From: Candidatus Rokuibacteriota bacterium
GTDB lineage: Bacteria > Methylomirabilota > Methylomirabilia > Rokubacteriales > CSP1-6
Assembly: GCA_003220225.1 (NCBI GenBank)
Contig: QHRU01000035.1
Span: 186,001 to 250,000 of the forward strand
Direction: 5' to 3'
Length of the DNA stretch: 64,000 nt
In this document: positions 1 to 12,583 of the stretch, piece by piece
Layout of the letters: every line of letters begins with the position of its first letter
Numbering within the stretch: the stretch's first letter is position 1
The notes under the pieces: model-generated
What the model saw: only the letters and a program-made list of their open reading frames with translations
What the model was told of the DNA's origin: nothing
Database searches by the model: none
Translations under genes and position numbers: made by a program

Positions 1-648
1 CGCGATCGCCGCGCCGACCACTGGCTGCTGACGGCCGTGCCCCCCGCGGCCGTGGTGACGCTGCCGACGCGTGAGGGCCGCTCCGCGGAGACCTGGCTGC
101 GGCAGCGTGCGGCCGCCGAGGGACTGACGGTGAGCGACGAGGCCGCGCGACTGCTCGTGCAGTGGGTGGGCGACGACGGCGCCAGCCTGCTCGGCGAGGC
201 GCGCAAGGCGGCGCTGGCCGGCGGCAGCGACAACGCCGCCGTCGGAGTGAAGGAGGTCACCGCCGTCGTGGGCGAGCACCGCCTGAGCGGTGTCTTCGAT
301 CTCACGCGCGCCGTGCAGCGCCGCGAGGTCGGCGTCGCGCTCCGGACGCTCGACCGGTTGCTCGCGACCGAGGAGCCGATGCGGCTGCTGGCGCTGCTCA
401 CCGCCGACGTGCGCGCGACGCTCACCGTGGCCGACCTCACGGCGCGTGGGCAGCGCGCGGAGGAGATCGCACGCGTCGTGCGCAAGCCGGCGCCCGTCGT
501 CGACGCCATCGCGCGTGGGCCCGCCGCCGCGCCGGCGCCGATCCTGGCGCGTCGGCTCGAGCGGTGCTGGGAGGCTGAGCGGCGTCTGAAGTCGAGCGGC
601 GAGCCGCACGCCGAGCTCACCGCGCTCGTGCTCGACCTCTGCCGGTGA
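1..648 (+). CDS. holA: DNA polymerase III subunit delta, C-terminal part (cut by window edge)
   Basis: The reading frame is open from the first base, so only the last 215 residues are present. HolA is the clamp-loader subunit that opens the beta sliding clamp. The visible part covers the end of the AAA+ module and the helical collar domain. Recognisable stretches are LRQRAAAEGLTVSDEAARLL near the left end and the L.LLTADVRATL-like collar segment. It resembles HolA in length and pattern but no catalytic motif is expected in this subunit, so the call rests on overall pattern. The stop codon overlaps the GTG start of the next gene (GTGA), suggesting translational coupling. Confidence 0.8.
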   Translation, partial: RDRRADHWLLTAVPPAAVVTLPTREGRSAETWLRQRAAAEGLTVSDEAARLLVQWVGDDGASLLGEARKAALAGGSDNAAVGVKEVTAVVGEHRLSGVFDLTRAVQRREVGVALRTLDRLLATEEPMRLLALLTADVRATLTVADLTARGQRAEEIARVVRKPAPVVDAIARGPAAAPAPILARRLERCWEAERRLKSSGEPHAELTALVLDLCR

Positions 649-2003
649 GCGCCCGGGCGCGTCGCGCGCTCGCGGCGTCCGTCGCGCTCGCTGCGCTCGC
701 GGCCGCGGGCGCCGCGGCCGCGGCCCCGGGCCTCGCCGCCGCCCAGGGCGCGTGTCCCGGCTGCGTCGTCGCCGGCGCCGGCAAGGTACCGCTCACCGTG
801 CCCGAGGGCACGCCGCTGGCGGGCTACGGCGGCTTTCACCGTCGCCTCGTCGTGCCCGACGTGCTCGATCGCTATCCGCACGCGTTCTGGTTCAAGCCGG
901 GCCGCGCCGAGCGCGACCCGCTGGCCGCGCGGGCGCTCGTGCTGGAGCGCGATGGCACGCGGGTGGTGTGGGTGACGGTGGACCTCGTCGCGGTGGACCG
1001 CGCGTTCACCGAGACGGTCGCCACGCGGCTCGCGCGTGCCGGGGCGCGTCCCGGCGCCTTGATCGTCTCGGCCTCGCACACGCACTCGGGCCCCGGCGCG
1101 TTCGTGGAGTCCGCGCTCATGGGCTTCGTCGCGGCGGACCGCGAGGACGCGGCCGTGCGCGAGGCGCTGGTGGCGGCGGTGGTCGAGGCCGTGCGCCGCG
1201 CCGACGGCGGCCGCGGGCCCGCGCGCGTCGCCCTCGGCGTCGCCGCCGCGCCCCCGGTCGTGCGCAGCCGGCTCGGCGGACCCCTCGATCCCGAGGTGGC
1301 CGTGCTCGCCGTGCGACGCGCGGACGGCGCGCCGGTGGCGCTCGTCTGGAACTTCGCGATCCACGGCACGATGCTCGGCGCGCGGAACCTCCGCCTGTCC
1401 GGCGACGTGATGGGCGCCGCCTCGGAGGCGCTGGAGCACGCGGTCCACGCGCCCGCGCTCTTCGTGAACGGCGCCGTGGGCGATGTGAGTCCGGCCCGCC
1501 ACGGCAGCCGCGCGCTCGGCGAGGTCGCGTCGGCGCTGGCGGACGCCGTGCGCGTCGCGTGGGAGCGCGCGACGCCGGTCGGCGCGGGCCGACTCGTCGC
1601 GCGCGTGGTCAGGGTGGACCTGCCGGCGCCACGGCTCTCGCTCCGCAACTGCCTCGGCGGGTGGATGCCGGCCGTCCTCACCGTGCCGCTCGACGGCGCC
1701 CTGCCGAGCGAGACGACGCTGACGGCGGTGGCGCTCGGCGACACGGCGTGGGTGGCGCTGCCCGGCGAGCCTGCCACCGCCCTCGGTCTTCGCATCAAGG
1801 CCGAGGCGCGGCGGAGCTTTCGTCACGCCTTCGTCGCGGGCGTGTCGAACGACTACGTCGGCTATCTCGTGACGGCGACGGACTACGGGCGGCCGACGTA
1901 CGTGACGTGCAGCTCGTTCTACGGCGCGGACACCGGCGACCGCCTCGCCGAGCGCGCGAGCGCGCTGCTGCGCGAGCTGCACGCGGCGGGACGCGGACGA
2001 TGA
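645..2003 (+). CDS. Exported neutral/alkaline non-lysosomal ceramidase-like hydrolase
   Basis: 452 residues with a GTG start overlapping the holA stop. The N-terminus is an Arg-rich then Ala-rich signal peptide (about residues 1-34). The motifs SHTHSGPG (about 144-151), WNFAIHGTMLG and NGAVGDVSP match the zinc-binding N-terminal domain of neutral ceramidases, and NDYVGYLVT near the C-terminus is also family-like. The His residues in SHTH and in FAIHG are candidate zinc ligands. Family enzymes hydrolyse the amide bond of ceramide; here the substrate may be another lipid amide. At 452 residues it lacks the C-terminal Ig-like domain of classical ceramidases. It is followed by a terminator-like hairpin and the convergent rpsT. 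Confidence 0.8.
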   Translation: MSARARRALAASVALAALAAAGAAAAAPGLAAAQGACPGCVVAGAGKVPLTVPEGTPLAGYGGFHRRLVVPDVLDRYPHAFWFKPGRAERDPLAARALVLERDGTRVVWVTVDLVAVDRAFTETVATRLARAGARPGALIVSASHTHSGPGAFVESALMGFVAADREDAAVREALVAAVVEAVRRADGGRGPARVALGVAAAPPVVRSRLGGPLDPEVAVLAVRRADGAPVALVWNFAIHGTMLGARNLRLSGDVMGAASEALEHAVHAPALFVNGAVGDVSPARHGSRALGEVASALADAVRVAWERATPVGAGRLVARVVRVDLPAPRLSLRNCLGGWMPAVLTVPLDGALPSETTLTAVALGDTAWVALPGEPATALGLRIKAEARRSFRHAFVAGVSNDYVGYLVTATDYGRPTYVTCSSFYGADTGDRLAERASALLRELHAAGRGR

Positions 2004-2013
2004 GCCCTACGGG

Positions 2014-2062
2014 TATCGAGGGGTGGCACGGCTTCGCCGGGCCGCCCCGAGCGTCGGGGGGG
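2014..2062. repeat. Dispersed intergenic repeat, copy A
   Basis: This segment between ceramidase and rpsT resembles two tandem copies at 9495-9602. Shared parts are CGAGG, CACGGCT, CGCCGG and CCGAGCG followed by a G-run. As in the 9.5-kb copies, a GC hairpin of the form GGGGGCC-loop-GGCCCCC follows directly. Confidence 0.55.
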
Positions 2063-2063
2063 G

Positions 2064-2088
2064 TGGGGGGCCATCTCGGGCCCCCCCA
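2064..2088. terminator. Hairpin between convergent ceramidase and rpsT
   Basis: A TGGGGGGCC arm pairs with GGCCCCCCA around a short ATCTC-type loop. There is no T-tract. The position between two converging genes suits a bidirectional terminator. The loop resembles that of the hairpin at 9603-9627. Confidence 0.55.
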
Positions 2089-2092
2089 TGTC

Positions 2093-2338
2093 CTAGACGA
2101 CGAGACGGCGCGCCAGCGCGGACTTCTTGCGCGCGGCGGTGTTGGGGTGGACGACGCCCTTGGTGACCGCCTTGTCGAGCGCGCGGATCGCCTCGGCGAC
2201 GGCGGTGCGAAGCGCGTCGCCGCCGGCCGCGCGAGCGGTCTTGACGGCGGTGCGGACCTGGGAGCGGATGGTGCGGTTGCGCACGCGCCGCTTCTCGCTC
2301 GTGCGGATGCGCTTCATGGCCGACTTGGTATTTGCCAC
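2093..2338 (-). CDS. rpsT: 30S ribosomal protein S20
   Basis: 81 residues, basic, starting ANTKSAMKRIRTSEKRRVRN after a GTG initiator. This is the canonical S20 N-terminus that binds 16S rRNA. The C-terminal NTAARKKSALARRL is also typical. The start is supported by a purine-rich GAAGGAAGGACT ribosome-binding site just upstream. It is one of only three minus-strand genes in the left 46 kb and is divergent from murJ, as in many genomes. Confidence 0.97.
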   Translation of the reverse strand: MANTKSAMKRIRTSEKRRVRNRTIRSQVRTAVKTARAAGGDALRTAVAEAIRALDKAVTKGVVHPNTAARKKSALARRLVV

Positions 2339-2490
2339 TTAGTCCTTCCTTCTTTCGATCATTTCACCGCTCGCCTCGGCCGTCGAGCGGCCTGCGGCTC
2401 GCACTGCGCGCCCGACGGTCGGCGAATCGACGGTGGCCGTCCGCGCGGACAACGTCCCGAATCTTGCCGCAGTTCGGCGGAGATTACAAG

Positions 2491-4065
2491 GTGACCGAGA
2501 CGCCCGGCGTCGAGCGGCAGGTCGTCGGCGCGCTCGGCTCCATCGGCTCCGCCACCCTCGCGAGCCGGGTGCTGGGCTTCGTGCGCGACGCGGTCGTCGC
2601 CCTCGTGTTCGGCGCCGGCCCCGTCACCGACGCGTTCTTCGTCGCCTACCGCATCCCGAACATCCTGCGGCGGCTGCTGGCCGAGGGCGCGCTCTCGACG
2701 GCCGTCATCCCCGTGTTCACCGAGTACGCGGCCGTCCGCTCGCGCGACGAGCTGTGGCGCCTCGTGCGGGCCACCCTCGGCACGGCCCTCGTCGTGCTGG
2801 CGGTGACCACGCTCGTCGGCATCGCGCTCGCGCCGTGGCTGCTCCGCGCGATCGCCCCGGGCTTCACGTCGGATCCCGTGCAGGAGGCGCTCGCGGTCCA
2901 GCTCACCCGGGTGATGTTCCCGTACCTCGTGCTGGTGGGCCTGTCGGCGCTAGCGATGGGCGCGCTGAACGCCGAGAACCGCTTCTTCGCCTCGGCGCTG
3001 GGGCCCGCCGTGTCGAACGTCGGCATGATCGCCGGTGTGCTGCTGCTGGCGCGTCACGTCGACCCGCCGATCCTGGCGCTGGCGCTCGGCGTGCTCATGG
3101 GCGGGGTGGGCCAGCTGCTCGTGCAGGTCCCCGATCTGGCACGCGCCGGGCTGCTGGTCGGCCCGTCGTGGGAGCCGCGGCACCCCGCGCTCGCGCGGAT
3201 GGCGCGCCTGCTCGCCCCGGCCGTCTTCGGGCTGGCGGCGGTGCAGGTGATGGTCTTCGTCAACACGCTGCTCGCCTCGTTCCTGCCGGCCGGCTCGATC
3301 TCCTTCCTCTATTACGCCGACCGGGTGATGGAGTTCCCGCTCGGCATCTTCGGCATCGCGCTGGCCTCGGCGGCGCTGCCCGCGATGTCGCGGCAGGCGG
3401 CCGCGGGCGACACGCGCGCGCTGGCGGGCACGCTGAACTTCGCGCTGCGGCTCGCGGTCTACATCTGCCTCCCGGCCACGATCGGCCTCCTCGTGCTCCG
3501 CGCGCCCATCACGCGCGTGCTCTTCGAGCGCGGGCGCTTCACCTCCGCCGACACGCTCGCCACCGCGCAGGCGCTGAGCGGCTACGCCGTTGGCCTCGTC
3601 GCCTTCGCGGCCGCGCGGATCACCGCCCAGGCCTTCTACGCGGTCCGCCGGCCCGGCGTGGCCGTGCGTCTGGGCGTGCTCGCCGTCGCCGCCAACGTCC
3701 TCACCGCGCTCGTGCTGATGGGGCTCGGCGTGGGCCACGCCGGGCTCGCGTACGCGTCGTCGGTCGGCGCCTTCGTCAACCTGCTCGCGCTGCTCTGGGC
3801 GGCGCGGCGGCGCTTCGGCCGCCTCGGCGGGCGCGCGCTGCTCGCCTCCACGCTCCGCACGGCCGCCGCGTCGGCGCCGCTCGCCGCGTGGTGCTGGCTG
3901 GCGCTCCCGATCCTCGCCATCCGCCGCGGGCTCGCCCTGGACGCGAGTCTGCTGGCCGCCACCATCGCGGTCGGCGCGCTCGTCTTCTGGCTCGGGAGCG
4001 CGGCGCTTCGCTCACCCGAGCGCGGCGCCCTCCGCCGGCTGCTGCCCGCTCGCCGCGGGAGCTAG
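2491..4065 (+). CDS. murJ: Lipid II flippase MurJ
   Basis: 524 residues from GTG 2491. An in-frame start at 2332 would run into the divergent rpsT start and adds non-family sequence, so it is rejected. MurJ flips the undecaprenyl-linked peptidoglycan precursor lipid II across the inner membrane. The N-terminal region SRVLGFVRDAVVALVFGAG followed by RIPNILRRLLAEGALS is the family signature. About fourteen hydrophobic segments follow and the length fits the MOP/MurJ family. The divergent rpsT-murJ order is common in Gram-negative bacteria. Confidence 0.95.
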   Translation: MTETPGVERQVVGALGSIGSATLASRVLGFVRDAVVALVFGAGPVTDAFFVAYRIPNILRRLLAEGALSTAVIPVFTEYAAVRSRDELWRLVRATLGTALVVLAVTTLVGIALAPWLLRAIAPGFTSDPVQEALAVQLTRVMFPYLVLVGLSALAMGALNAENRFFASALGPAVSNVGMIAGVLLLARHVDPPILALALGVLMGGVGQLLVQVPDLARAGLLVGPSWEPRHPALARMARLLAPAVFGLAAVQVMVFVNTLLASFLPAGSISFLYYADRVMEFPLGIFGIALASAALPAMSRQAAAGDTRALAGTLNFALRLAVYICLPATIGLLVLRAPITRVLFERGRFTSADTLATAQALSGYAVGLVAFAAARITAQAFYAVRRPGVAVRLGVLAVAANVLTALVLMGLGVGHAGLAYASSVGAFVNLLALLWAARRRFGRLGGRALLASTLRTAAASAPLAAWCWLALPILAIRRGLALDASLLAATIAVGALVFWLGSAALRSPERGALRRLLPARRGS

Positions 4066-4175
4066 GCGCGCCACCGATGCGAAGCTTTGAGTCTCCGGCT
4101 GCCACATCGCGCGGGTGCGCAACGCAGGCGAGGCTCGCGTTTGCGGACCGAATCGCGCCGTGTTACGCCAACTTC

Positions 4176-4706
4176 GTGTCGGCCATCAAGGTCGCTCTCA
4201 CGCCGTCGGCGGTCGTGCTCGCGCTCGTGTGCGTCGGGGCCGCGCCGGCGCGGGCCCAGAACGTGGACGTCGCCGTCGAGATGGTGCAGGTGACGCCGAC
4301 GGCCGTGAAGGTCAACGATATCGTCACGATCATCGCCACGCTGCGCCGCCTCGATCCGCGCCCGGCCAACACGCAGCCGGTCGACGTCCTCGTGCAGCTC
4401 TTCGTCGATGACGCCACCACCCCTATCAGCACCCAGACGGTGACGCTGCGTCAGGGCGAGACGGTGACCGTCAGGACCCAGTGGAAGGCGACCGAGGGCA
4501 AGCACGAGCTACGGGCGAAGATCGCGGGGCTCAGCGCGAGGCGACGGACGCCGCGGGACGTCCGCCCCTCGAACGACGAGGCGCGCAGCGCGCCGATCGT
4601 CGTCACGCCGGGATCGTCGCCCTCGTCGTCGTCCCCGGCACCCTCGCGCGCGTCGGAACCCCGAACGATCACCACGGACGAGCTCAGCATGGTGGGCGCT
4701 CGCTGA
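4176..4706 (+). CDS. Secreted CARDB-like domain protein, function unknown
   Basis: From GTG 4176 the protein is 176 residues and begins with a good signal peptide ending APARAQ; the earlier ATG at 4077 would bury it behind 33 residues. The mature part reads VEMVQVTPTAVKVNDIVTI and then alternating strands to about residue 120, the pattern of CARDB-type Ig-like adhesion domains. A Ser/Pro-rich tail (SSPSSSSPAPS) follows. It ends TGA overlapping the ATG of the next gene (TGATG), so the two are probably cotranslated. The function is not known. Confidence 0.6.
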   Translation: MSAIKVALTPSAVVLALVCVGAAPARAQNVDVAVEMVQVTPTAVKVNDIVTIIATLRRLDPRPANTQPVDVLVQLFVDDATTPISTQTVTLRQGETVTVRTQWKATEGKHELRAKIAGLSARRRTPRDVRPSNDEARSAPIVVTPGSSPSSSSPAPSRASEPRTITTDELSMVGAR

Positions 4707-5161
4707 TGGCGCCGCCGAAGAGGCGAGCGCGGCGGAGGCTCGCCCCGCTGAGCCTCGCGCTGCTCGCGCTCGCCCCTGCCAGCGCGCTGGCCGCCGATTT
4801 CACGTTCCGCGTCCCGGTGACGCTCACCAACGTCCCAAGCGTCACCTCGATCCGCATCGATTGCGGCGTCTGGACCGGGGTCGCGTCCGCCGCCGGCACC
4901 ATCATCGGCACCGCCTTCACGATCGTCCCAGTCTCCGACGGCAGCTACTCCGGCGTGGTGACCGTCGAGGTCGACGCCAGCGGCACTCTCACGGCCGATC
5001 AGGCGCGGTCGTATTCGTGCTGGCTGACGGCGATGGGGCGCTCGAGCACCGGTGCGGAATATGGAGCGAGCCCCGCCGACATGCAGTCGGTGTACGAATC
5101 GGCGACCGGCACGACGCTCACGAGTTTTCGGAGCACCGTCAGCGGCCCGATTCCTCGCTGA
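4706..5161 (+). CDS. Secreted protein of unknown function
   Basis: 151 residues. Residues 1-31 form an Arg-rich signal peptide (PPKRRARRRLAPLSLALLAL, then a cleavage site near ALAADF). The mature part is Thr/Ser/Val-rich beta-strand sequence with two cysteines that could form a disulfide (one in IRIDCGVW, one in SYSCWL). No family recognised. The start overlaps the preceding stop, so it probably works with the upstream secreted protein. It is the last gene before the promoter of the cca transcript. Confidence 0.55.
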   Translation: MAPPKRRARRRLAPLSLALLALAPASALAADFTFRVPVTLTNVPSVTSIRIDCGVWTGVASAAGTIIGTAFTIVPVSDGSYSGVVTVEVDASGTLTADQARSYSCWLTAMGRSSTGAEYGASPADMQSVYESATGTTLTSFRSTVSGPIPR

Positions 5162-5183
5162 GAGCCGCTGCGCGCCGCGTAAA

Positions 5184-5213
5184 TTGCCAGCCGCGCGCGC
5201 GTCGTGCTATAGT
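5184..5213 (+). promoter_or_regulatory. Sigma-70-type promoter for cca
   Basis: TTGCCA at 5184-5189, an 18-base spacer, and TATAGT at 5208-5213. The 215-base gap 5162-5376 otherwise holds a possible 21-codon leader ORF from GTG 5219 and a 30-codon ORF 5285-5377 ending in TGATG over the cca start. Neither is recognisable. Confidence 0.55.
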
Positions 5214-5288
5214 CCGTCGTGCACTCCAACGGCGTTCCGTCGTTCACCCGCACCCCGGTCATCACGCCCCCGCTCACTGGATAGATGA

Positions 5289-9487
<4,199 letters not shown>

Positions 9488-9494
9488 GACATTC

Positions 9495-9602
9495 CGTGTT
9501 TCCGAGGCGCGCCACGGCTCCGCCGCGGCGCGCCCGAGCGCCGGGGGTCGTGTTCCCGAGGCGCGCCACGGCTGCGCCGGGGCGCGGCCGAGCGCCGGGG
9601 GT
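9495..9602. repeat. 54-bp tandem repeat, two units, between kdsA and kdsD
   Basis: Units 9495-9548 and 9549-9602 are close to identical, starting CGTGTTYCCGAGGCGCGCCA and ending GAGCGCCGGGGGTC. The second unit runs directly into the hairpin at 9603-9627. A diverged copy lies at 2014-2062, also next to a similar hairpin. No ORF crosses the gap. Confidence 0.8.
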
Positions 9603-9627
9603 CTGGGGGCCATTTCGGGGCCCCCAG
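9603..9627 (+). terminator. Terminator-like hairpin after kdsA
   Basis: CTGGGGGCC pairs over nine positions with GGCCCCCAG around a seven-base loop. No T-run follows. It lies 12 bases before the kdsD start, so it could instead be an mRNA-stabilising or attenuating structure. Confidence 0.45.
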
Positions 9628-9638
9628 CAGGACGACGA

Positions 9639-10646
9639 ATGAGCGGGCCCGATCTACGCCGCATCGCCGAGCGTGTCCTGCGGCTCGAGGCGGACGCGAT
9701 CCTGGCCCTCGTGCCCAAGCTCGACGCGGGCTTCGCGCGCGCCGTCGAGACGCTGCGCGGCTGCGCGGGCCGGGTCATCGTGACCGGCATGGGCAAATCC
9801 GGCCTCGTCGGCCGCAAGATCGCCGCCACCCTCGCGTCCACGGGCACGCCGGCGTACTTCCTGCACCCCGCGGAGGGCGTGCACGGCGACCTCGGCATGG
9901 TGGCGCGCGGCGACGTCGTGCTCGCGCTCTCGAACTCCGGCGAGACCGACGAGGTGCTGGCGATCCTGCCGCCGCTCAAGCGGCTCGGCGTGCCGATCGT
10001 GCTCCTCACGGGCAATCCCGGCTCCACGCTCGCGCGCCAGTGCGAGGTGGTGCTGGACGTCAGCGTCGCGGAAGAGGCGTGTCCGATGAACCTGGCGCCC
10101 ACGTCGTCCACGACGGCCGCGCTGGCCATGGGCGACGCCCTCGCCATGGCGCTGCTGGAGTTGCGCGGGCTGCGCCCCGAGGACTACGCCGCGCTGCACC
10201 CGCGCGGCACGCTCGGCTGGCGCGCGCTCTTCCGCGTGGCCGACCTCATGCACGGCGGTGACACGCTGCCCGTCGTGCGCGAGGAGGCCAGCGTCAAGGA
10301 CGCGGTGGAAGAGATGACGCGCAAGCGCCCGCGCACCGCGGCCGCCGGCGCCGCGCTCCACGCCTGCGGCATGACGACGGTCGTCGACGCCGACGGCCGG
10401 CTGGTCGGCGTCATCACGGACGGCGACCTGCGGCGCCTGCAGCTCGCCGGCGGCCCGACGCCCGACGCGCGCGCGGGCGAGGTGGCCACGCGGGCCCCCA
10501 AGACCATCGCCGCCGACGACCTCGCCGCGAAAGCGCTCGAGGTGATGGAGGCGTGGGCCATCACGAGCCTCGTGGCCGTGAACGCCGGCGGCCGGCCGAC
10601 CGGCGTCATTCATATGCACGACATCCTCCGCGCGAAAATCGTCTAG
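9639..10646 (+). CDS. kdsD: Arabinose-5-phosphate isomerase (KdsD/KpsF family)
   Basis: 335 residues. It converts ribulose 5-phosphate to arabinose 5-phosphate, the substrate of KdsA. An N-terminal SIS domain (about 35-170) has GMGKSGLVGRKIAATL and ALSNSGETDE. LAPTSSTTAALAMGDAL follows, then ALHPRGTLG. Two CBS domains occupy about 205-335 (TTVVDADGRLVGVITDGDL and ITSLVAVNAGGRPTGVI). In many Gram-negative bacteria the next gene is kdsC; here lptC follows directly and no phosphatase gene is present. Confidence 0.94.
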   Translation: MSGPDLRRIAERVLRLEADAILALVPKLDAGFARAVETLRGCAGRVIVTGMGKSGLVGRKIAATLASTGTPAYFLHPAEGVHGDLGMVARGDVVLALSNSGETDEVLAILPPLKRLGVPIVLLTGNPGSTLARQCEVVLDVSVAEEACPMNLAPTSSTTAALAMGDALAMALLELRGLRPEDYAALHPRGTLGWRALFRVADLMHGGDTLPVVREEASVKDAVEEMTRKRPRTAAAGAALHACGMTTVVDADGRLVGVITDGDLRRLQLAGGPTPDARAGEVATRAPKTIAADDLAAKALEVMEAWAITSLVAVNAGGRPTGVIHMHDILRAKIV

Positions 10647-10719
10647 CCTCGTCGCGCCGCCCGTGCTTTTCACATTGCGTCGAGCGCTACTGTGGTAGGC
10701 TGGTATCGAAATTGCACTA

Positions 10720-11271
10720 ATGCCAAACCTGGCACGCGCGATCCTCATCGTTGTGGCCGTGTTCGTCGTCGCGGTGGCCACGACGCTCGTCGTCCGAACT
10801 CGGACGGCGCGCGTGGAGGCGCTGGGACCCGCGCCGTCGACGGCCGACCTCCGTATCAAGGAAGTGGACCTCGAAGAGGTGACCAAAGGCGTGCGCTGGC
10901 GGCTGCGCGCCGAGCAGGCGCTGATGTACGAGCAGGAGGGCCGCACGAATCTCAAGAACCTCACCGTCCGGGTGTTCCAGAAGGACCGCTCCTGGACGAT
11001 CGTCGGTGAGGAGGGTGACCTCCACCAGAAGATCAGGACCGTCGAGGTCCGGAAGAACGTCGTCATCACCTCCAGCGACGGCCTCCGCATGGACACCAGC
11101 GTGATCCACTGGGACGCCGACGCGCAGCGGCTCTGGACCGACGAGCCGGTGACGCTCTCGCGCGACGGCTCGGTGATCCAGGGCACGGCCTTCGACATGA
11201 CCACCGACGACGAGACCGCGACGGTGGCCGGCCGCGTGCGCGCGACGTTCACGAGGTCGCGGGCGCAATGA
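10720..11271 (+). CDS. lptC: LPS export protein LptC
   Basis: 183 residues. One N-terminal membrane segment (about 6-24, AILIVVAVFVVAVATTLVV) anchors a periplasmic beta-jellyroll domain with DLRIKEVDLEEVTKGVRWRL. LptC receives LPS from the LptB2FG transporter and passes it to LptA. Position just before lptA and lptB supports the call, since LptC sequences are poorly conserved. The ATG start follows a 73-base gap after kdsD. The coding region overlaps lptA by ATGA. Confidence 0.85.
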   Translation: MPNLARAILIVVAVFVVAVATTLVVRTRTARVEALGPAPSTADLRIKEVDLEEVTKGVRWRLRAEQALMYEQEGRTNLKNLTVRVFQKDRSWTIVGEEGDLHQKIRTVEVRKNVVITSSDGLRMDTSVIHWDADAQRLWTDEPVTLSRDGSVIQGTAFDMTTDDETATVAGRVRATFTRSRAQ

Positions 11272-11837
11272 CCCGGCTGGCCGCGCTCGCGGGCGCCGCC
11301 ATGATCCTGACGCTGCCGGTGGCGGCCGCCGCCCAGGCGCCCGCGAAGCCCGCGGAGCCGGCGCGCAAGCAGCAGGGCAAGGACGATCGCACGCAGCCGG
11401 TCACCGTGGACGCGGACAAGATGGAGCGCTTCGGCAAGGAAGCGCTCGTGGTCTTCACCGGCAACGTCATCGCCCGCCAGAACAACTCCGTGCAGTACGC
11501 CGATCGCATGGAGGTCTACTTCGACGAGCACGGCGACCGCATTCTCCGGACCGTGTCCACGGGCTCGGTGCGCATCATCACGCGCGACTGCCGCACCGGC
11601 ACCGCGCGACGCGCCGAATACTACGACCTCGAGCAGCGCGTCGTCCTCCTCGGCGACGCGCGCGTGTGGCAAGAGGACAACGTCGTGAGCGGCGAGAGCA
11701 TCACGATCTTCCTGTCGCAGGATCGCACGGTCGTGCAGGGCGGGCGGGTGAAGGGCCTGTTCTACCCGAAGGACGAGAAGAAGGCCGGAGAAGCCACCGC
11801 CGCCGTGCGGCCCGCGTCGCTGACCTGCGAGAATTGA
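11268..11837 (+). CDS. lptA: LPS export periplasmic bridge protein LptA
   Basis: 189 residues with a signal peptide ending near AAAAQA. The mature OstA-like domain reads VTVDADKMERFGKEALVVFTG and VQYADRMEVYFDEHGDRI, followed by RTGTARRAEYYDLEQRVVLL. LptA oligomers carry LPS across the periplasm to LptD/E (not in this window). The start overlaps lptC and the stop directly abuts the lptB ATG, so lptC-lptA-lptB is one operon. Confidence 0.88.
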   Translation: MTRLAALAGAAMILTLPVAAAAQAPAKPAEPARKQQGKDDRTQPVTVDADKMERFGKEALVVFTGNVIARQNNSVQYADRMEVYFDEHGDRILRTVSTGSVRIITRDCRTGTARRAEYYDLEQRVVLLGDARVWQEDNVVSGESITIFLSQDRTVVQGGRVKGLFYPKDEKKAGEATAAVRPASLTCEN

Positions 11838-12560
<723 letters not shown>

Positions 12561-12583
12561 GTTCCGGGCAGAGAAAATCCGTC

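Noticed and set aside
2332-2490. An upstream start for MurJ at 2332
   Set aside because: It overlaps the divergent rpsT start and adds 53 residues unlike the family; GTG 2491 gives the normal N-terminus.
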